This document shows positions 63,308 through 64,000 of a stretch of DNA of 64,000 bases, piece by piece. Positions within the stretch are counted from its first letter, which is position 1. Each line of letters begins with the position of its first letter. The notes beneath the pieces are model-generated. The model was not told the DNA's origin and ran no database searches. It saw nothing but the letters and a program-made list of their open reading frames with translations. The stretch covers positions 122,762 to 186,761 of the forward strand of contig CAMNTH010000005.1 in the NCBI GenBank assembly GCA_946557785.1. Direction: 5' to 3'. This DNA is from an uncultured Blautia sp. Lineage in GTDB: Bacteria > Bacillota > Clostridia > Lachnospirales > Lachnospiraceae. Made by a program: the position numbers and the translations under genes.

Positions 63308-63523
63308 TCAGGCACAGAGATATTTTTTCATCTGTGCCTTTATCTTTTCTCTGGCAAGGATAACGGAACATCTTACCGCCTGCGGTCTGCAATGTTCCAT
63401 TTTTCCAATCTCATAAAAAGTGTAATCGTACTCGTGGTAGAGCAGAAAACGCCGCTTCTGAATATCTGGCAAAGCGTTGATTGCCTTGTAGAGCAGTTGG
63501 CAGACCTTTGCGGCTATGGGAAA
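63308..63523 (-). pseudogene. C-terminal remnant of a small sigma-70-like factor
   Basis: About 71 codons read A-L-P-D-I-Q-K-R-R-F-L-L-Y, then Y-T-F-Y-E-I-G-K-M-E-H-C and a helix A-V-R-C-S-V-I-L-A-R-E-K-I-K, ending C-A-stop. This is region 4 of the sigma-like factors carried by clostridial integrative elements. The reading frame is closed upstream by a TAA at 63526-63524, so the N-terminal half is lost. Confidence 0.7.
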
Positions 63524-63840
63524 TTAAAGTGCTGTTATGTAGATATTTGACATCTGTTTTTAGCGTATAGCAGCCCCATATAAGAACGAGGATTTTTTTA
63601 ACAGATTATCCTCAATCCTGTCGGGCAGTATGTAAATAACTGCCGCTTTTAATAAAAAGCGGCGTTGCGGTATCAGACCAACACATAAGAAATCCCCCAA
63701 ACTTAAAACAAGTCTGGAGGGCGTGACGATACAGCCCACCAAAACTCCGTTTTTTTATTTGGTGGACTGTTTCTATTTCAATTTCTTATTTTTAAATAAT
63801 ATCTATTATTTTTGAAGATTTCATAAAGATTCATAAAAAA
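63524..63840. other. Intergenic stretch without a recognised gene
   Basis: A 60-codon minus-strand frame (63560-63742) has no ribosome binding site and no family I know. An 8-bp inverted repeat CCACCAAA / TTTGGTGG lies around 63736-63764 with a T-run inside the loop. Nothing else is supported. The stretch fits non-functional spacer between mobile-element fragments. Confidence 0.4.
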
Positions 63841-63862
63841 ACAGGCGGTATGCACCGTCTGT
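63841..63862 (-). terminator. Terminator of the right-edge minus-strand gene
   Basis: Minus-strand ACAGACGGT-GCAT-ACCGCCTGT forms a 9-bp stem with one mismatch or wobble, followed by seven T residues. It lies 2 bp beyond the stop codon of the frame ending at 63865. Confidence 0.8.
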
Positions 63863-63864
63863 TT

Positions 63865-64000
63865 TTAGATAGGGATTTGTATTGTAACAATGGCACTGCC
63901 TGTTACTATATCATTACTCAAAACGAGTTTTCCGTTGTGTTGATTGTAAATGGTAAACCATGCATCTACCACGAAAGCTAACCGCCTCTTTTGAGGCGGT
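63865..64000 (-). CDS. C-terminal end of a possible sensor kinase (cut by window)
   Basis: The last 44 codons include A-W-F-T-I-Y-N-Q-H-N-G-K-L, then L-S-N-D and G-S-A-I-V-T-I-Q-I-P-I before the stop. That pattern resembles the end of a histidine-kinase ATPase domain. A perfect 8-bp hairpin (63981-64000) lies inside the frame at the window edge, which is odd for coding DNA; the similarity may start only after it. The rest is outside the window. Confidence 0.4.
   Translation of the reverse strand, partial: PPQKRRLAFVVDAWFTIYNQHNGKLVLSNDIVTGSAIVTIQIPI

Noticed and set aside
63560..63742. 60-codon minus-strand open frame
   Set aside because: No ribosome binding site, no known family and odd composition; it lies between element fragments.
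63981..64000. Perfect hairpin at the right edge as an element end or attachment site
   Set aside because: Only one copy is visible and the window ends inside it, so nothing distinguishes an att site, a terminator or chance.

Overview
The window looks like a carbohydrate-utilisation region of a Gram-positive gut Clostridia, most likely Lachnospiraceae. That is an inference from AraC-type two-component systems of the YesM/YesN kind, MalFG/LplBC-type sugar ABC importers that lack their own ATPase, strong AGGAGG ribosome binding sites, mid-range GC content, and the mixture of glycoside hydrolase families. No species-level marker, rRNA, tRNA or CRISPR array was seen.

Region 1 (1-21054). A secreted GH3 enzyme is cut by the left edge. 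Next to it is a plus-strand AraC-type response regulator (2497-3963). Then comes a very tight run of twelve minus-strand genes (18976 down to 4014): a secreted CBM9-like protein, a sugar-binding protein, GH3, two permeases, GH3 and an MsmK-type ATPase. The run continues without a visible break into a DltC-like carrier protein, a DltA-like adenylating enzyme, a DltB-like MBOAT protein, a membrane SGNH protein and a second DltA-like enzyme. A lone sensor kinase (19255-21054) closes the block and is probably the partner of the distant regulator. This fusion of a Dlt-style surface acylation module with a beta-glycoside import operon is the most unusual system in the window.

Region 2 (21055-24128). 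A decayed response regulator/FtsX permease chimera is followed by a SplB-like radical SAM protein and a MerR regulator.

Region 3 (24129-35320). A kinase-regulator-MFS operon is divergent from a sugar ABC importer (binding protein plus two permeases). A GH36 alpha-galactosidase and a URO-D-like protein follow, with a perfect inverted repeat at their promoter.

Region 4 (35404-39611). A sugar-acid module holds a GntR/FadR regulator, an IlvD/Edd dehydratase, a KDG-type kinase and the wreck of a GntP transporter.

Region 5 (39744-61508). A second large glycan locus. The minus-strand operon is permease, permease, binding protein, GH78, GH106-like, GH42, GH42 and a GH43-like propeller. The divergent plus-strand operon is kinase, regulator, lipoprotein binding protein, acetylesterase, GH29 and a broken URO-D gene. 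Between them is a 13-bp inverted repeat with a third half-site. The enzyme set fits a rhamnose-, galactose- and fucose-containing, O-acetylated glycan.

Region 6 (61509-64000). A junk-like edge: an AT-rich GNAT gene, an HxlR regulator with a clear operator, a truncated radical SAM gene, a sigma-factor remnant and the C-terminus of a possible histidine kinase. This looks like the scar of a mobile element.

The single MsmK-type ATPase (9787-10896) may energise all three importers, since neither of the other two has an ATPase gene nearby.
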